A stretch of DNA of 64,000 nucleotides, from assembly GCA_038049695.1 (NCBI GenBank), contig CP142452.1:76454501-76518500 (forward strand). Reading direction: 5' to 3'. The DNA is from Cinnamomum chago (lineage: Eukaryota; Streptophyta; Magnoliopsida; Laurales; Lauraceae). Under the pieces are notes generated by a model. It searched no databases. It was given only the letters and a program-made list of their open reading frames with translations, and was not told the origin of the DNA. Positions within the stretch are counted from its first letter, which is position 1; the number at the start of each line of letters is the position of its first letter. The position numbers were made by a program, and so were the translations under genes. Shown here in pieces: positions 44,715-56,630 of this stretch.

Positions 44715-47441
44715 CGTCCAACATTTAGGAGACTTTCATGGAAAGTAAAGTAGTTTGGTAAAAATAGAAATAAGAATTTAGAGTTCCATCAAATGAGATA
44801 AGCTCGGCGTGTGCACACACATATGTATACATTTGTGTATTTTAAGGTTAAGGACATACAATTAAGGTAAATGGAAATAATATGCATAAATAAAGCGGAC
44901 TGTATAAGATGGTTTTGAAATTACAAAAGGAGATGAAAAGTTAGTGTTACATAAATTATCTATAAAGTTTATTGGGATAATGCCTGTAGAGCTACCCTTA
45001 GACCTGACATTCGCCCCTAAGCGGTCAAAGTTTAAGTATTTTTCCTCATGCGATATCCTAGGGCCTTGTGATATCACAGCCATCGTGCTGCACGAGATCC
45101 TAGGCCTTGCAATGCACATATTACCTAGTGTGATATCCTAGGCCGTGCAAATATTTAAGCTTCAACTATTCTAGGAAAAATGTTAGGTCTAAGAGTAGTC
45201 ACACGGTCAATATCCCAAGCATTTTTAACTTACAATCCCCACCGATTTGTCCTTGATTTCCTTTCCTAGTCTTTTAACTGAAAATAGCATTTACCATCAT
45301 TAAAAAAAAATCAAGTTTAAAGTGCCATATAATGACTGGTAAAGTGGGAATACTATATTGCCACTTGCGATTGTGGATGTCGTGTGCTGATCTATCAATG
45401 TTGAAAATTTTCATGGTAAAACATCATGATTTTTCATACTCCTTACTGTCAACAAAAGAAAAAACTCCTCATACTACTTACTCTCATTGTAATTGGCAGT
45501 GAAATGAGCTTCTAATAGTTTGAATAAACGGTGAATTGACGTAAAGTGAGGTGAAGCATCAAATCAATAGAGAATAAATATAGGGAGGTTATTATGGTCT
45601 TTTGTTTTTTGTGGCCTGATGGTGAATCTTTTCGGCTTTTTTGTATAAAAAGAGGATTTTTTTCTTATTTTTTTCATTTAGTGGATAAAAGAGATTGCTT
45701 TTTTAACCTTTCTGATTTAAAGGAGGGAATTTTGAATCTGTGTATTTTGACATGATAGGCGGTCTTTTCTTGTCTTGTCCGGATAATGGAGGCTCTACTT
45801 CACTTTACTTCAATTCACCGTTCATCCAAAGACACTAAAACCATAAACCAAACGACACTAAAACTGCCATTGAGTTGTACTTCCATTTAATATTAAAATA
45901 TGTTTTAACAATAAATAAACTAAACCGTCTCTAAAACTAAAAATTAAAGTAAAATAAATATCTCTAAGACTGTAATTTACGATCTAACAAATTATGATCC
46001 AAATATTATTTTTGAAACAAAACGGACCCTGTACAACGGCTCTACGATCCAAATAAGTGCTGTTATAAAAAAAAAAAAAGTAGTTCTTCAAAATAAAAAC
46101 TTAAAGTTGTTGTGGTTTAGACAAATGGGAGATTTAAAGCTGTTGTGGTTTAGACAAAATGGGAGACTAGAAGACGAATTTCGAATTTGGTGGTCATGTA
46201 CAACGACTCCAAATGATTCATACAACCAACTTAATAACATTCTGAATTTTCTAATGTAAGAAAAGTTGAATTCAAGGTTTCGTCACTAGCCAACTTAGAA
46301 GAAATAAGCTTCCTAATAAGTCGGATCTGGGGGACTTTGTTGGATCAAAAGGCTTAAAGCATTATTACAAAATTTGGTGAACCCATCTCCTATAAATCAG
46401 ACCATCATCTCCAACATCTGATCCAGTCAAGTCGAACCAAGGATACAAATATGCCCAAGTCCAAAAACCCAACCATTATAACTATAAGATGAAAGATCAT
46501 GGCATATCAATCAAAGGGCCACAGATTACCATGGACAGAATATCTTTATAGCATGCTAAAAAACAACAGAACTAAACATATCACTCACCACTGTTCTTCT
46601 CCAAACTTCTGTATTCTTTTCTTTCTTTCCCCCCCACAGAGAATGACTTTGAGAGAGGGAGAGAAGGCTTCTTCTTGAGGACGATTTTACAGAGAGCTAT
46701 GGGAAGTGAATCAGAGAATAAGAAGGATGTTTTGATGGGGATCTCAGTCGTCACGTTTTAAACTCGGCAATAATACTTCGGTCGTCTGCAAGTCAACTCA
46801 AGATGGGGTCATCTCAGTCATTTCATACTTCTCTTTGGTTTCTTTCCTTCCAAGTAATTGAAACACTGTGCAGTCAAAAGAGAAATGACAAAGCAGAAGA
46901 AAAGTAAAGAAATGATTGTACTATAAATGCTTTTTCTTCCGCAGTGGAAAGACTATAAATATGAAAATTTTAAAAAGGGTATCCAAATCTTGGCTAATTT
47001 TCAAAAAACATAGATGAAGGTTTAAATATTTTTAAAAAATATAATAATTTTTAACCATTCTTTCAATCAAGCCTTCTCCATAAAATATTTTTAAGAAATG
47101 ATAAAAATAGCCTTCCCTTGCAACAAGGTTGCCCTTTATTAATTTCTATTTTTCCTAAAACTTATTTTGATTTTAGTGGAATCCGCTTTTTTAACCATCG
47201 ATTTATAGTAGTTGAAATGGGCATTACTAAGACTTGGTGATTATAACCATTTAATGAACTTAGTTTTTCAATCATTTGGAATCTCATTTTTTAATGATCA
47301 ATGCATAAAAGTTGTTGAAGTGGGCCCCACTAAGTCATCTGGGTTGGACCTGATCTTTTCTATTAAATTTTTAAATGATTTATTAAAGGAGAAATATGAA
47401 AATTAATATAAGGGTAATTTTTTCATTTTTCAATATTTTTT
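44715..47441. other. Non-coding DNA with a second MITE
   Basis: No gene recognised. It holds the MITE at 45519-45830, a short tandem repeat of AAAGTTGTTGTGGTTTAGAC type near 46102-46165, and from about 46540 the first part of the local duplicated module (see 47030-50990). Confidence 0.45.
45519..45830. mobile_element. Harbinger/Tourist-like MITE, copy 2 (diverged)
   Basis: Inverted ends TTTGAATAAACGGTGAATTG and, on the other strand, TTTGGATGAACGGTGAATTG, continuing ACGTAAAGTGAGGTGAAGC against AAGTAAAGTGAAGTAGAGC. Internal sequence (GCATCAAATC, AGAGAATAAA, GGTTAT, AATGGAGGCT) matches copy 1 in the same order, so both come from one family. The TSD is not clear. Confidence 0.7.
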
Positions 47442-48505
47442 GAGAGCTGCTACCTGCACACTGCATTTTCCTCTCTACACACTGCATTTAAAAAAAAAAA
47501 AAACAAAAACAAAAAAATCCTAAACTACCCTCGCCCTCTCCTTCCCTCTCTCTCCCTTCTCCACGTTGTCCACCGCCCGCCCGCCCACCCTCTCCCCTTC
47601 CTCTCTTCTCCCTCTTCTTCTCAATTTCCCTCTCTATTTCCCTCTCCCTGCTCGTCGCAGCCAGCTGCCCGCCCACTCTCCATCTCCTTCTCCCTCTTCC
47701 TCTCCTTCTCCCTCTTTATTTCCCTCTCCCCGCTCATCACTGACCGCTGCCCGGTCACCCTCTCCCCATCCTCTCTCCCTCTCATGGTGGACAAGCAAAT
47801 GGAGAAGAATCAAATACTTTGGATGTAAAAAAAATAAAATTTGCCATTGAAAACGGCGAACCCGATTCGTTCGGCGTTACAGGGCCGAAGAAACCGAGTT
47901 CGTTCGGCGTTACAGGGCCGAAGAAACTCGGTTTGTTCGGCCCTGTAACGCCGAACGAATCGGATTCATGGCAAAACTCGGTTTGTTCGGCCCTGTAACG
48001 CCGAACGAACTCGGTTTCTTCGGCCCTGTAATGCCGAACGAATCGGGTTCACCGATTTCAATGGCAAATTTTATTTTTTATTTTTATTTTTTTACATCCA
48101 AAGCATTTGATTCTTCTCCATTTGCTTGTCTACCGTGAGAGGGAGAGAGGAAGGGGAGAGGGTGACCGGGCGGCGGTCAGTGAGGAGCGGGGAGAGGGAA
48201 ATAGAGAGGGAGAGGGAGAGGAAAAGGGAGAAGGAAGAGGAGAAGGAGAGTGGACGGCAGCGGGCGGCGACGAGCAGGGAGAGGGAAAGAGAGGGAAATG
48301 GAGAGGGAGAAGAAGAGGAAGATGGAGAGGGAGAGGAGAGGAAGGGGAGAGGGTGGGCGGGCGGTGGACAACGTGGAGAAGGGAGAGAGAGAGAGAGAGG
48401 GAAGGAGAGGATAAGGGTAGTTTAGGAATTTTTTGATTTTGTGGTTTTTTTTTTATTAAATGCAGTGTGTAGAGAGGGAAATGGAGTGTGTAGGTAGCCA
48501 CTCTC
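47442..48505. mobile_element. Mutator-like foldback element, about 1.06 kb near-complete hairpin
   Basis: Flanked by the 9-bp TSD ATATTTTTT (47433-47441 and 48506-48514), the size typical of Mutator-like elements. Ends are GAGAGCTGCTACCTGCACAC and, on the other strand, GAGAGTGGCTACCTACACAC. The two arms are inverted copies for about 490 bp each: a pyrimidine-rich strand (CTCTCCCTCTC) to the left and a purine-rich strand to the right. The inner 180 bp (47866-48042) carries a CpG-rich 24-bp motif five times, two forward (47866, 47899) and three reverse (47936, 47986, 48019). Its transcript would fold into a long double strand. The paralogous duplication copy near 54415 lacks it and shows the empty site. 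Confidence 0.88.
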
Positions 48506-49400
48506 ATATTTTTTTATGGAGAGGACTTGATTGAAAGAATTATGAAAACTTTTATATTTTTTTAAAATATTCAAGTCTTTGTATACTTTTTTTTTAAAAT
48601 GGGCCAAAAGTTTATACCTTTTTTAAAATCTTTCCTAATATAAATGAAAAGGGGGAATCAGAAAGATAGCCCAACACGCGATTCACTATGGGAGATGAGT
48701 AATCTAATATCGAGCAAAACGACATAACGAAGATCCTAAGAGGAGAGAGTATGACTGCCACTGTAAAATGCCATTTTTTCTCTGAATGTGGTTTTGTTGA
48801 TAGTTTTAGAATTGCGACCCCATCCTTTGTGGTAGATATTACATTGGACAGTGTAACACATGCATGGAAATTCATTATGGGACTCATATAGAGATAATCT
48901 AGATTATTAACAATGAATGTCAATACATCCTTAAATTTCAATTCAAAACAAATGAATCCCACCATACATTTCGGCATATGATAGAAACATAACACTGGTT
49001 AGCAATGGTCCCATGTCAACACCCAATCACATTTTCATCATGTAGTCAATTGGGCGGTGAAACCACTAAATAAGATTCCGGAATCCACTCTCATTGAACT
49101 GAAATCTGAAGGGTTTAGCATTAGAGGAGATGAGATTCATCTTGAATGGCTCAGATTATATGTGGACCCATGGATGGATTGCCATGCATGTTTGTAATAT
49201 TAGCTACGAGAGAGGATCAAACTCCTCGAAACTTCCTTTCTTTGTCTCCTTGTCACAATAAGTTATTGAAACCATGGTAACTTCTAAATGAGAGAGTTTA
49301 AACGTTTCTTGATAGAAAAGCCTATAACATTTAAGTGATATCACTCAAATGGTTAATTCTGAAGGCATGGGTAGAATACTAGAAATATTCCTAGGCTTAG

Positions 49401-49703
49401 TTGTTTGTAGGTTAGAGTAAAATGAAATAAAATTGAGTATTGAATCAAGAGAAAAAAGGAAGTGAAGAGAGGTCGGAGTAACATTGTATTTTTTTCATAT
49501 TGTGCTTTTTAAGAATATTTTTTTTGTTATTTTATGTCTTTTAAGAAAATATTTTTTTGCTTTCTACTTTTTAAGAATGTTTTTTTTCGTTTTGTGCCTT
49601 TTAAAGGTACTATTTGTATCATTTTGTGCTTTTACAGCCAACTCCATCTACCTTTTTTTCTTCTTTTGATTAAACACTTAATCTTATTTCATTTTACTCT
49701 CCT
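49401..49703. mobile_element. MITE in duplication copy A
   Basis: Inverted ends TTGTTTGTAG...AGAGTAAAATGAAATAAAAT and ATTTCATTTTACTCT near 49685. The inside is made of ~35-bp imperfect repeats of CATTTTGTGCTTTTTAAGAA type (49490-49640). The homologous copy is at 55337-55645, so it was inserted before the segmental duplication. Confidence 0.65.
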
Positions 49704-51002
49704 TCATGGCATTCTTCAGTTAAAGAAGTGGAACTCCTTAGTGAATCCCACTCAAAACCTAAGTCACACAAATGGAAGCATTCTCCATTATATCATTGCA
49801 ACGATTTTGATACCTTCGAGTTTAATGATTCTAAAAGGTATAACTTTTTTAATCTTAATCTAAAATGAGTGTCAAAATGGATGAATGTCAAATTTGTATC
49901 AATCGTAATCCAAAGGAGATGATATGTGTGAGGAGATAATTTGACCGCACATGGGCAGATAACTCGACAAAATTAGGGATGTAAATGATGGGTTGGCTCT
50001 CGGCGAGACCCATATTGGACTCAGAACTAGAACTGTATCTAAATAATGATTCTAGTTCTACTTTTAATTCCAACTTGAAGATATTTTGTTGGTTGATGAG
50101 TGGACTAGAATCCGGTTTCGATTAAAAGACTGCGGTCTTGCTCAAAAACTAGTTCTCACTTCTTTTTCATCTTTTTTACTTTTTTTTCTTTAAATAAGGT
50201 ATTTCATACCCGAATGTCACCCTCTTGACTTTAGTCAACTTTTCTTTTTTAACTTTTTTGCACCCTCATGCTATCCCATGATATCATGAGATTTATAGGT
50301 TTATGTATTAGACCACTTCTCAAGTTCTATCATTTAGAAAAAAAATTCCTAAGATACTACATAAAAGCCATGACATCACGGAAGGTCCCATGATATCATA
50401 GGATTTATTAGTTTTTGTGACTTACATTATTCCCGTGATATTATGTGATTTGGGCAAAAAAAATTATTTAAAAAAAATTATTGATCAGCGACTCTGGTGA
50501 CATTATTTGAATTTCTGAAACCGGAAAAATCGAATTTAAGGAGGACTAATATAACCCTAACTATCATATGTAGAGAGGATCTCATACCCTACGAAGAGGT
50601 GTAGGAATGCAGGATCTTTATAGCAAGCTGTAGTGACGCACCCTTATTATTGTTTTTCAAAGATTGCATATACAAGAATGAAAAGAAGGAGAAAACCACT
50701 CTTCCCCGAGTCACTAAACATCTACAGTTCATCCCCCATCACTTCCTTTTCTAAATCATCCCAAACAAAGGATTATGAATTACTAACATATCCACGAGGC
50801 ATGCAAATAACTAACACAACCAAAAATACCAGTCACCACTTCTCGAAACTTGTGTTGTATTCTCTGGCTTTTACAAGTGAGATGGGCTTTGAGAGAAAGG
50901 ACAGGGACGACTCTGCAGAGCGAGCTACTGAAAATGAAACAGTGAAAAGGAAGAATAATTTGATGGGGTTTTCACTTCTCAATCACTGAGAAGGTTGGGT
51001 CA

Positions 51003-51961
51003 CACTGGCAGACCCAGGATTTTTACTTGGACGGGGCTAAACTTTTACTTGACTCTGCTAACTTTTTTTCACATTAACAATACGAAAAATATATTGCATT
51101 TAAATAGACACAATTTTTTTTCCATACTTAGATCCCTTGCCCAATTGAAGTGCCTTCTCACTCCCTCTTCCAAATTCGAGTGATCATCAACTCATCATCA
51201 TCAAAACAACCTAAGATAACATTTCCTTTAATCCTAGTGTTTGGATACCTTGCAACGATGATTTGGGTGAGCACCGATGTACCCAATTTGGGTTTCCGCA
51301 GGGGTTTTATTTGGATTTAAGGAATTTGATTACCTGCACTTACCTAGCTATAAAAATCATTCCCTATGATCATGGGCTCATGGCAAAGAAGAAAAATCGC
51401 CACATAAATGCAACTCAAGTTATCCAAACATATGAGTCATAAAGCTTGATTTATGTATGAATTGAAGTTTAAAGTGTGCCCAATGGTGATTTGGTCATCT
51501 TGGGACTTATAGAGATGCTTAGATATGGTGATTTAGGGCTTAAAGTTTGAATTAGGATTTAGAGTTTGAAATTAGGATTTGAAAATTAAGGGTTCAAATT
51601 TAGGTATAGAGTAATTATGATTATACTACATTTGAAGAGAGATGAAGATTGCTTTATTTAGTGTTATTTGGTGAGAGAGAGACTAACTACAAGAGAACCG
51701 ACAACGAGAACTAAATCGGAGCGAGGATCCTAGACTCTTCGTAGAAAGAGATATATGCAAAGAGGATATGGTACTCTCGGTGGGAAGAGGATGTCCAAAG
51801 AGAAGATGAGTGTTTTTCCCAAGGTTTTGTGACGTGGGGCAAACACAATATTTAGACGTGGGGCAACTATTTACTAGACATACATAGGAGAGGTTCTAGC
51901 CCATTCAAATATCATGCAATTTCAGATTTGACCTGGGGAGGAAAGGGTAGGTCCGCCCCTG
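51003..51961. mobile_element. Non-autonomous hAT element
   Basis: 959 bp flanked by the 8-bp TSD TTGGGTC(A/G) (50995-51002 and 51962-51969), one mismatch. Terminal repeats are CACTGGCAGACCCAGG and CAGGGGCGGACCTACC, matching the CAGGGGCGGACCC ends common in plant hAT elements. The inside shows no transposase. It splits a segment whose unsplit relative is seen near 46750-46800. Confidence 0.82.
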
Positions 51962-51969
51962 TTGGGTCG

Positions 51970-53959
51970 TGTGTAAGTCAAAATGCAGAAGACATGATCA
52001 TCACTCATCTCAGTCAATCCCTCTACTCTCTGCAGGTTACTTTACCTCTTTAAAAAATTATCGAAGCAGCGGAAAGGTAAAGAAAATGATTGTAATAACA
52101 GTGCTTTCTCTTCGGGACAACGGAGACTTGGAAGCTGGGTAATATAATATGTAGCAATGTCAGGTAACACTCAGTTAGGGATCAAATGGGCCGGGCCAGC
52201 ATAGCAAGGAGCGGCATGGACCGGTCAGGTCAACGGCAAAGCCCGGCAGGCGTGGCATGGACGATCAGTCCTCTATTGTTACATTGGATTTCAAGAGTTT
52301 TTTTTTTTTTAACATGTGATTCTTGCACATATGTAAATTCTACGAAACAAATGTATAAATACAATTATTTCACATGGGTGATAATTATATATGTGAAATG
52401 CCGCAAACAAACAACCCATAATTAATGAAGAGGAGGAATTTGAAAGATTTTAATGATTGGTAGATTTATGCAAACAAAAAAACTAGCACCATCTGTGAGG
52501 TCACTCGAAATCCTTTGGGCCTTCTCTCTCTCTCCCTCTCTTTTTTTTGGCTTTGATTGGACTTGTCACTGGTGGTAAAAGAGTGCTGCTCAGCGTGAGG
52601 ACTAGGGGGATCGATCCCTAGTTTCTCCGAAACTACAAATGCCTTGGCCTTGGCCGCTTTGTTTGCCTAAAATAGATAGGATTGGAATACACAGTATATC
52701 ATGGTGAAACAAGCTCCATCGCAGATTATTAAAGAAGTGAGATATGAATGATAGGAGGTGAGGGTAGCTGGCATAAGGTGGAGATATAGATTAGACCTTG
52801 ACTTTTCAGGGTGTTTAATACTAGGGTAATGGCTAGGCATTCATTTCCTATCTTCCTATTATTTAATTTCCACTAAACAGAGGTAAATCGATTGTAATTT
52901 TTAATCATTCATCTTTGGTTCTTTATTTCTAACCACTTATAGAAATACAGTTATAGGTATTCAATTACATGGACAAAACAGACCCTTGATTCTTGTGGAT
53001 TTCTTAATATCAGGAGAAAAACCTGAAGTATTTGAAAATATTAAAAAAAAATAGTGCAAACCATATTTGTCCAGACGAGTCTGATCCCCATGGAGAACAC
53101 TGTAACAATGCATCAACTCCATCGTGGGGCCCACACAGAGGTAATCAAGATCGCTCAAGATGAGTCCCATCTCCTCCGGTGCCATATCCTCAAATCTCAT
53201 TTTAATAGTAGTGGGTCCGGCTGTAAGATTGAATGCGTGATTGATAATGTGATCAGATTCTGATGTGGTTTGTGTTCCTTATGTGGCATTCATCGTGGTC
53301 CCATCATGTGCTCAATTGGAGCAAAGGGACCTACTCCCATTGATCAAACTGTAATTTAGGGGGAGGGATGAGATTCATCTTAAACAGTCCAGATTATCTT
53401 TACATGGCACTATGATGGAGATCCCGGCATCTCCTGCATGTTTCCGAGTAATAGCTTTAACAGGGAATCCAGACTTGTCCAAACAGGGAGGTTTGTGGCA
53501 CCGATTGTCACTTCAGCCGCATCCAAAGTTCTCACTTTTTAAAGTTCGCATTGCTTCGGTCGTATGCGAGTCAAGATGCAGTACTCAAGGGTTGCAAATT
53601 GGGTCGGGCCGGCCTGGCACCAAAAAACCTGAGCTATGGGCCGGCACAACACGTTGACAGCATTGATCGGGCCGGGTCAGCCCGATGCTAACCAAATTAA
53701 GGATGGACCGTGCTGGGCCAGGGTCCCTGGGTCGAGGCAAGGTACGGCCCGACACAACATTTTACATAAAAAAAGGCATATGTTTTTATATAAATAAAAT
53801 ATAAACAGTAAAATGATTAAAATATTATTTTTTATTTGTAAATCATCATCAATATTTGTGCATTTATTTTAATAATCTCAACTTTATTTGTGTATAAAAT
53901 CTCTTTCGATTTATATAGGAGATTTTAAGAAAAATTAAAGAAATTAGAACTTGAATATT
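51970..53959. other. Non-coding DNA with degenerate module copies and GC-rich repeat
   Basis: 52000-52150 and 53000-53600 look like decayed pieces of the local duplicated module. Two GC-rich stretches with GGGCCGGGCC and GGGTCGGGCCGGCCTGGCAC words (52180-52262 and 53605-53760) resemble a GGCCGG-rich repeat common in plant genomes. No gene recognised. Confidence 0.45.
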
Positions 53960-56630
53960 TTAGAAAGTGTAAGGATTTTCCACAATTCTTTCAATAAATC
54001 TTCTCCATAAAATATTTTTGAGGAATGATAAAAATATCCCTTTCTTTGCTATAGGCTTGTCTTTTATTTATTCTTTTCTTCCTAAAACAAGTTATTTTGA
54101 TTTTGGTGATCATAACCATTTAATGAAGCAAGTTTTTAGTAATTTGGAATCCCCTTTTTGTAATCATCCATGCATTATGACAGTTGAAGTGGGTCCGACT
54201 AAGTCATCTGAGTTGGACTTGATGATCATAACTATTTAATAAAGCTAGCTAGTTTTTTAATCATTTGGAATCTCCTTTTTAACCATCCTTGCATAGAGGT
54301 AGTTGGACTAGGCCTCCGAAGTCATGGACTTGATCGTTTCTCTCTAGTTTTTAAATGGTTTATAAAAGAAAATATATGAAAATTGATATGGGCATATTGT
54401 TGTCATTTCTCAAGATTTTTTTTTTTATGGAGAGGACTTGGGTGAAAGAATTATGGAGAACTTTTATATTTTTTTGAAATATTCAAATCTTTATGTATAT
54501 ATATATATTTTTTATAAGCCAAACTTTTTATATCTTTTTAAAATTTCCCCTAATATAAATGAAAGGGCGAAAAGAGAAAGATAGCTCAATAGGAGACTCA
54601 CCATGGGAGATGAGTAATCTAATATCGAGCAAAATGTCGCAATGGCCAGAGATTTTGAGAGCAGAAAGTATGGCTGCCATTGTACAATGCCATTTTTTTC
54701 TCTAAAATGTTGTTTTGTGGATAGTTTCAGAATTGAGACCGCATCCTCTGTGATAGCTACACAGGACAGTGTAACGCATGCATGGAAATCCGTCATCGGG
54801 CCTATATAAAGATAATTCAGATGGTTAGCGATGAATGTCATCCCCACTAGTGATGCATCCTTAAATTTCAATTCAAAAGAGATGGATCCCACCATACAAT
54901 TCAACCATGACAGTTAAGCTTGATTAAACTTGATTAACACCTGTTAGCAGCGGTCCCTTGTCAGCACCTAATCACATTTTCATCATATGCTCAATCGGGC
55001 AGTGGAACCACTAAATAAAGATAGTGGGATCCACTCCTATTGATCTGAATCTCAATGGTTTATCACTGGAGGGGATGGGATTAATCTTGGACAGGACGAG
55101 ATTAATCTTGAACGGCTCAAATTATGTGCGGACTTATGGATGGATTGCCACGCATGTTTGTAAAAGTTGCGAGAGGGGATCCAACTCCTCAAAACTTCTT
55201 TTCTTTGTCTCCGATAAGGTAATTCTAAACGAAAGAATTTAAACTTTTTCATATCGAAAAGTCTATAACATCTATCCGACATCACTAAAATGGTTAATCC
55301 TGAATGCATGAGTAGAATACTAGGATTCTAGGCCTATTTGTTTGTAGAGTAGAGTAAAATGAAATAAAATTGAGTATCAAATCGAGAAAATAGAAAGTAA
55401 AGAGAATTGACTAAAATCTCCTTTCCTCCTTTTGTGCTTTTTAAGAAATTCTTTTTTTATCATTTTGTGCTGTTTAAAAGTACTTTATTGTCATTTTGTG
55501 CCTTTTAAAAATACGTTAGTCATTTTTATCCTTTTAAAAAGTTTTTTTTTTTCATTTTGTGATTTCACAACTAATTCCTTCTGCACCTTTTTTCTTTTGA
55601 TTTGACACTTAATTTTATTTCATTTTACTCTACCCTACAAACAAACATGTGTCTCACTCAGGGGATTCTTGAGTTAAAGAAGTGAAACTCCTTAGTGGAT
55701 CCCACCTGTCAAGATCCAAGTCACACAAATGGAAGCATTCTCCATCATATCATCACAAGGATCTTAACACCTTTGAGTGTAATGATTCTAGAAGGTATTA
55801 CAATTTTAAGCTTAATCTAACATGAGTGGCAAATGGATGAATGTCAAGTTTGGATCAATTGTAATTCAAAGGAGATGATGTGTGTGAGAAGGTAATTTGA
55901 CCGCACGTGGGCAAACAGCTCCACAAAATTAGGGAAGTAAATGGGTTGGTTCTAGCCAGAACCATACTAGACTCAGTACTAGAATTGTTTCTAAATGACG
56001 ATTTCAGTTCTACCTGTAATTCCACCTCTGAATATATCTTGTTACTTCCAGGCCCAATTACATATTTTTCATTTTTCATTTGCTTATATCATGGGATAGT
56101 CCCATAAGGTTTATCAGTTTATGTGAGATGGGATTTACAACAAGAAAGTCTAAAAACAAAATGTTAGATTAGAATCAGACGACTTTTGGGACATTATTTG
56201 AATTTCAGTCATGAAATTAGAAAAATAGAGTTTATCGAGGACTATTATCTCAAAACTCTAAAAATGTAACGATCATCTCCCTCCCGGAGGTGTAAGAGTG
56301 CAGGATTTGTCTTTATGGCAAGCTGCATTGACGCACCCTTATTGTTGTTCTTCAAAGACTGCATATACAAGAATGAAAAGCAGGAGAAAAAACATTCTTC
56401 CCTGAGTCACTAAAGCATCTACAGTTCATCCCCATCATTTTCTTTTCTAGATCATTCCAATCAAAGGATTATGAATTAACAGCAACTGAGTATGCAAATA
56501 ACTAACACAACCAAAACAACACCCACCACTTCTAGAAACTATTTTTTTTTTTTTTTTTTTGTATTCTCTGGCTTTTCCAAGTCATATGTGCTTTGAGAGA
56601 GAACACAGAGATGTGGCCCACCAATTAAAA
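53960..56630. repeat. Local segmental duplication, copy B
   Basis: Partner of 47030-50990 in the same orientation. It contains the second copy of the MITE and, near 54415, the undisturbed target site (CAAGATTTTTTTTTTTATGG) into which the foldback element inserted in copy A. No protein was recognised. Confidence 0.75.
55337..55645. mobile_element. MITE in duplication copy B
   Basis: Inverted ends TTTGTTTGTAGAGTAGAGTA and, on the other strand, TTTGTTTGTAGGGTAGAGTA, continuing AAATGAAATAAAATT on both sides for about 40 bp. Internal CATTTTGTGCTTTTTAA-type repeats match the copy at 49401-49703. The TSD is not certain. Confidence 0.75.

Larger units (their letters stand above)
47030..50990. repeat. 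Local segmental duplication, copy A
   Basis: Matches 53960-56630 in order through most of its length. Anchors include TTCTCCATAAAATATTTTT, GATTATAACCATTTAATGAA, ATGAGTAATCTAATATCGAG, GCATATACAAGAATGAAAAG and the MITE at 49401. Similarity is around 80 percent by eye. Copy A additionally holds the foldback element at 47442-48505, which copy B lacks. Degenerate further pieces at 46540-47000, 50600-52150 and 53000-53600 suggest an old tandem array. No protein was recognised. Confidence 0.75.

Noticed and set aside
47488-48607. Several low-complexity frames over CT- or GA-rich DNA
   Set aside because: They lie on the pyrimidine- and purine-rich arms of the foldback element and encode only R/E/G or P/S/L runs.
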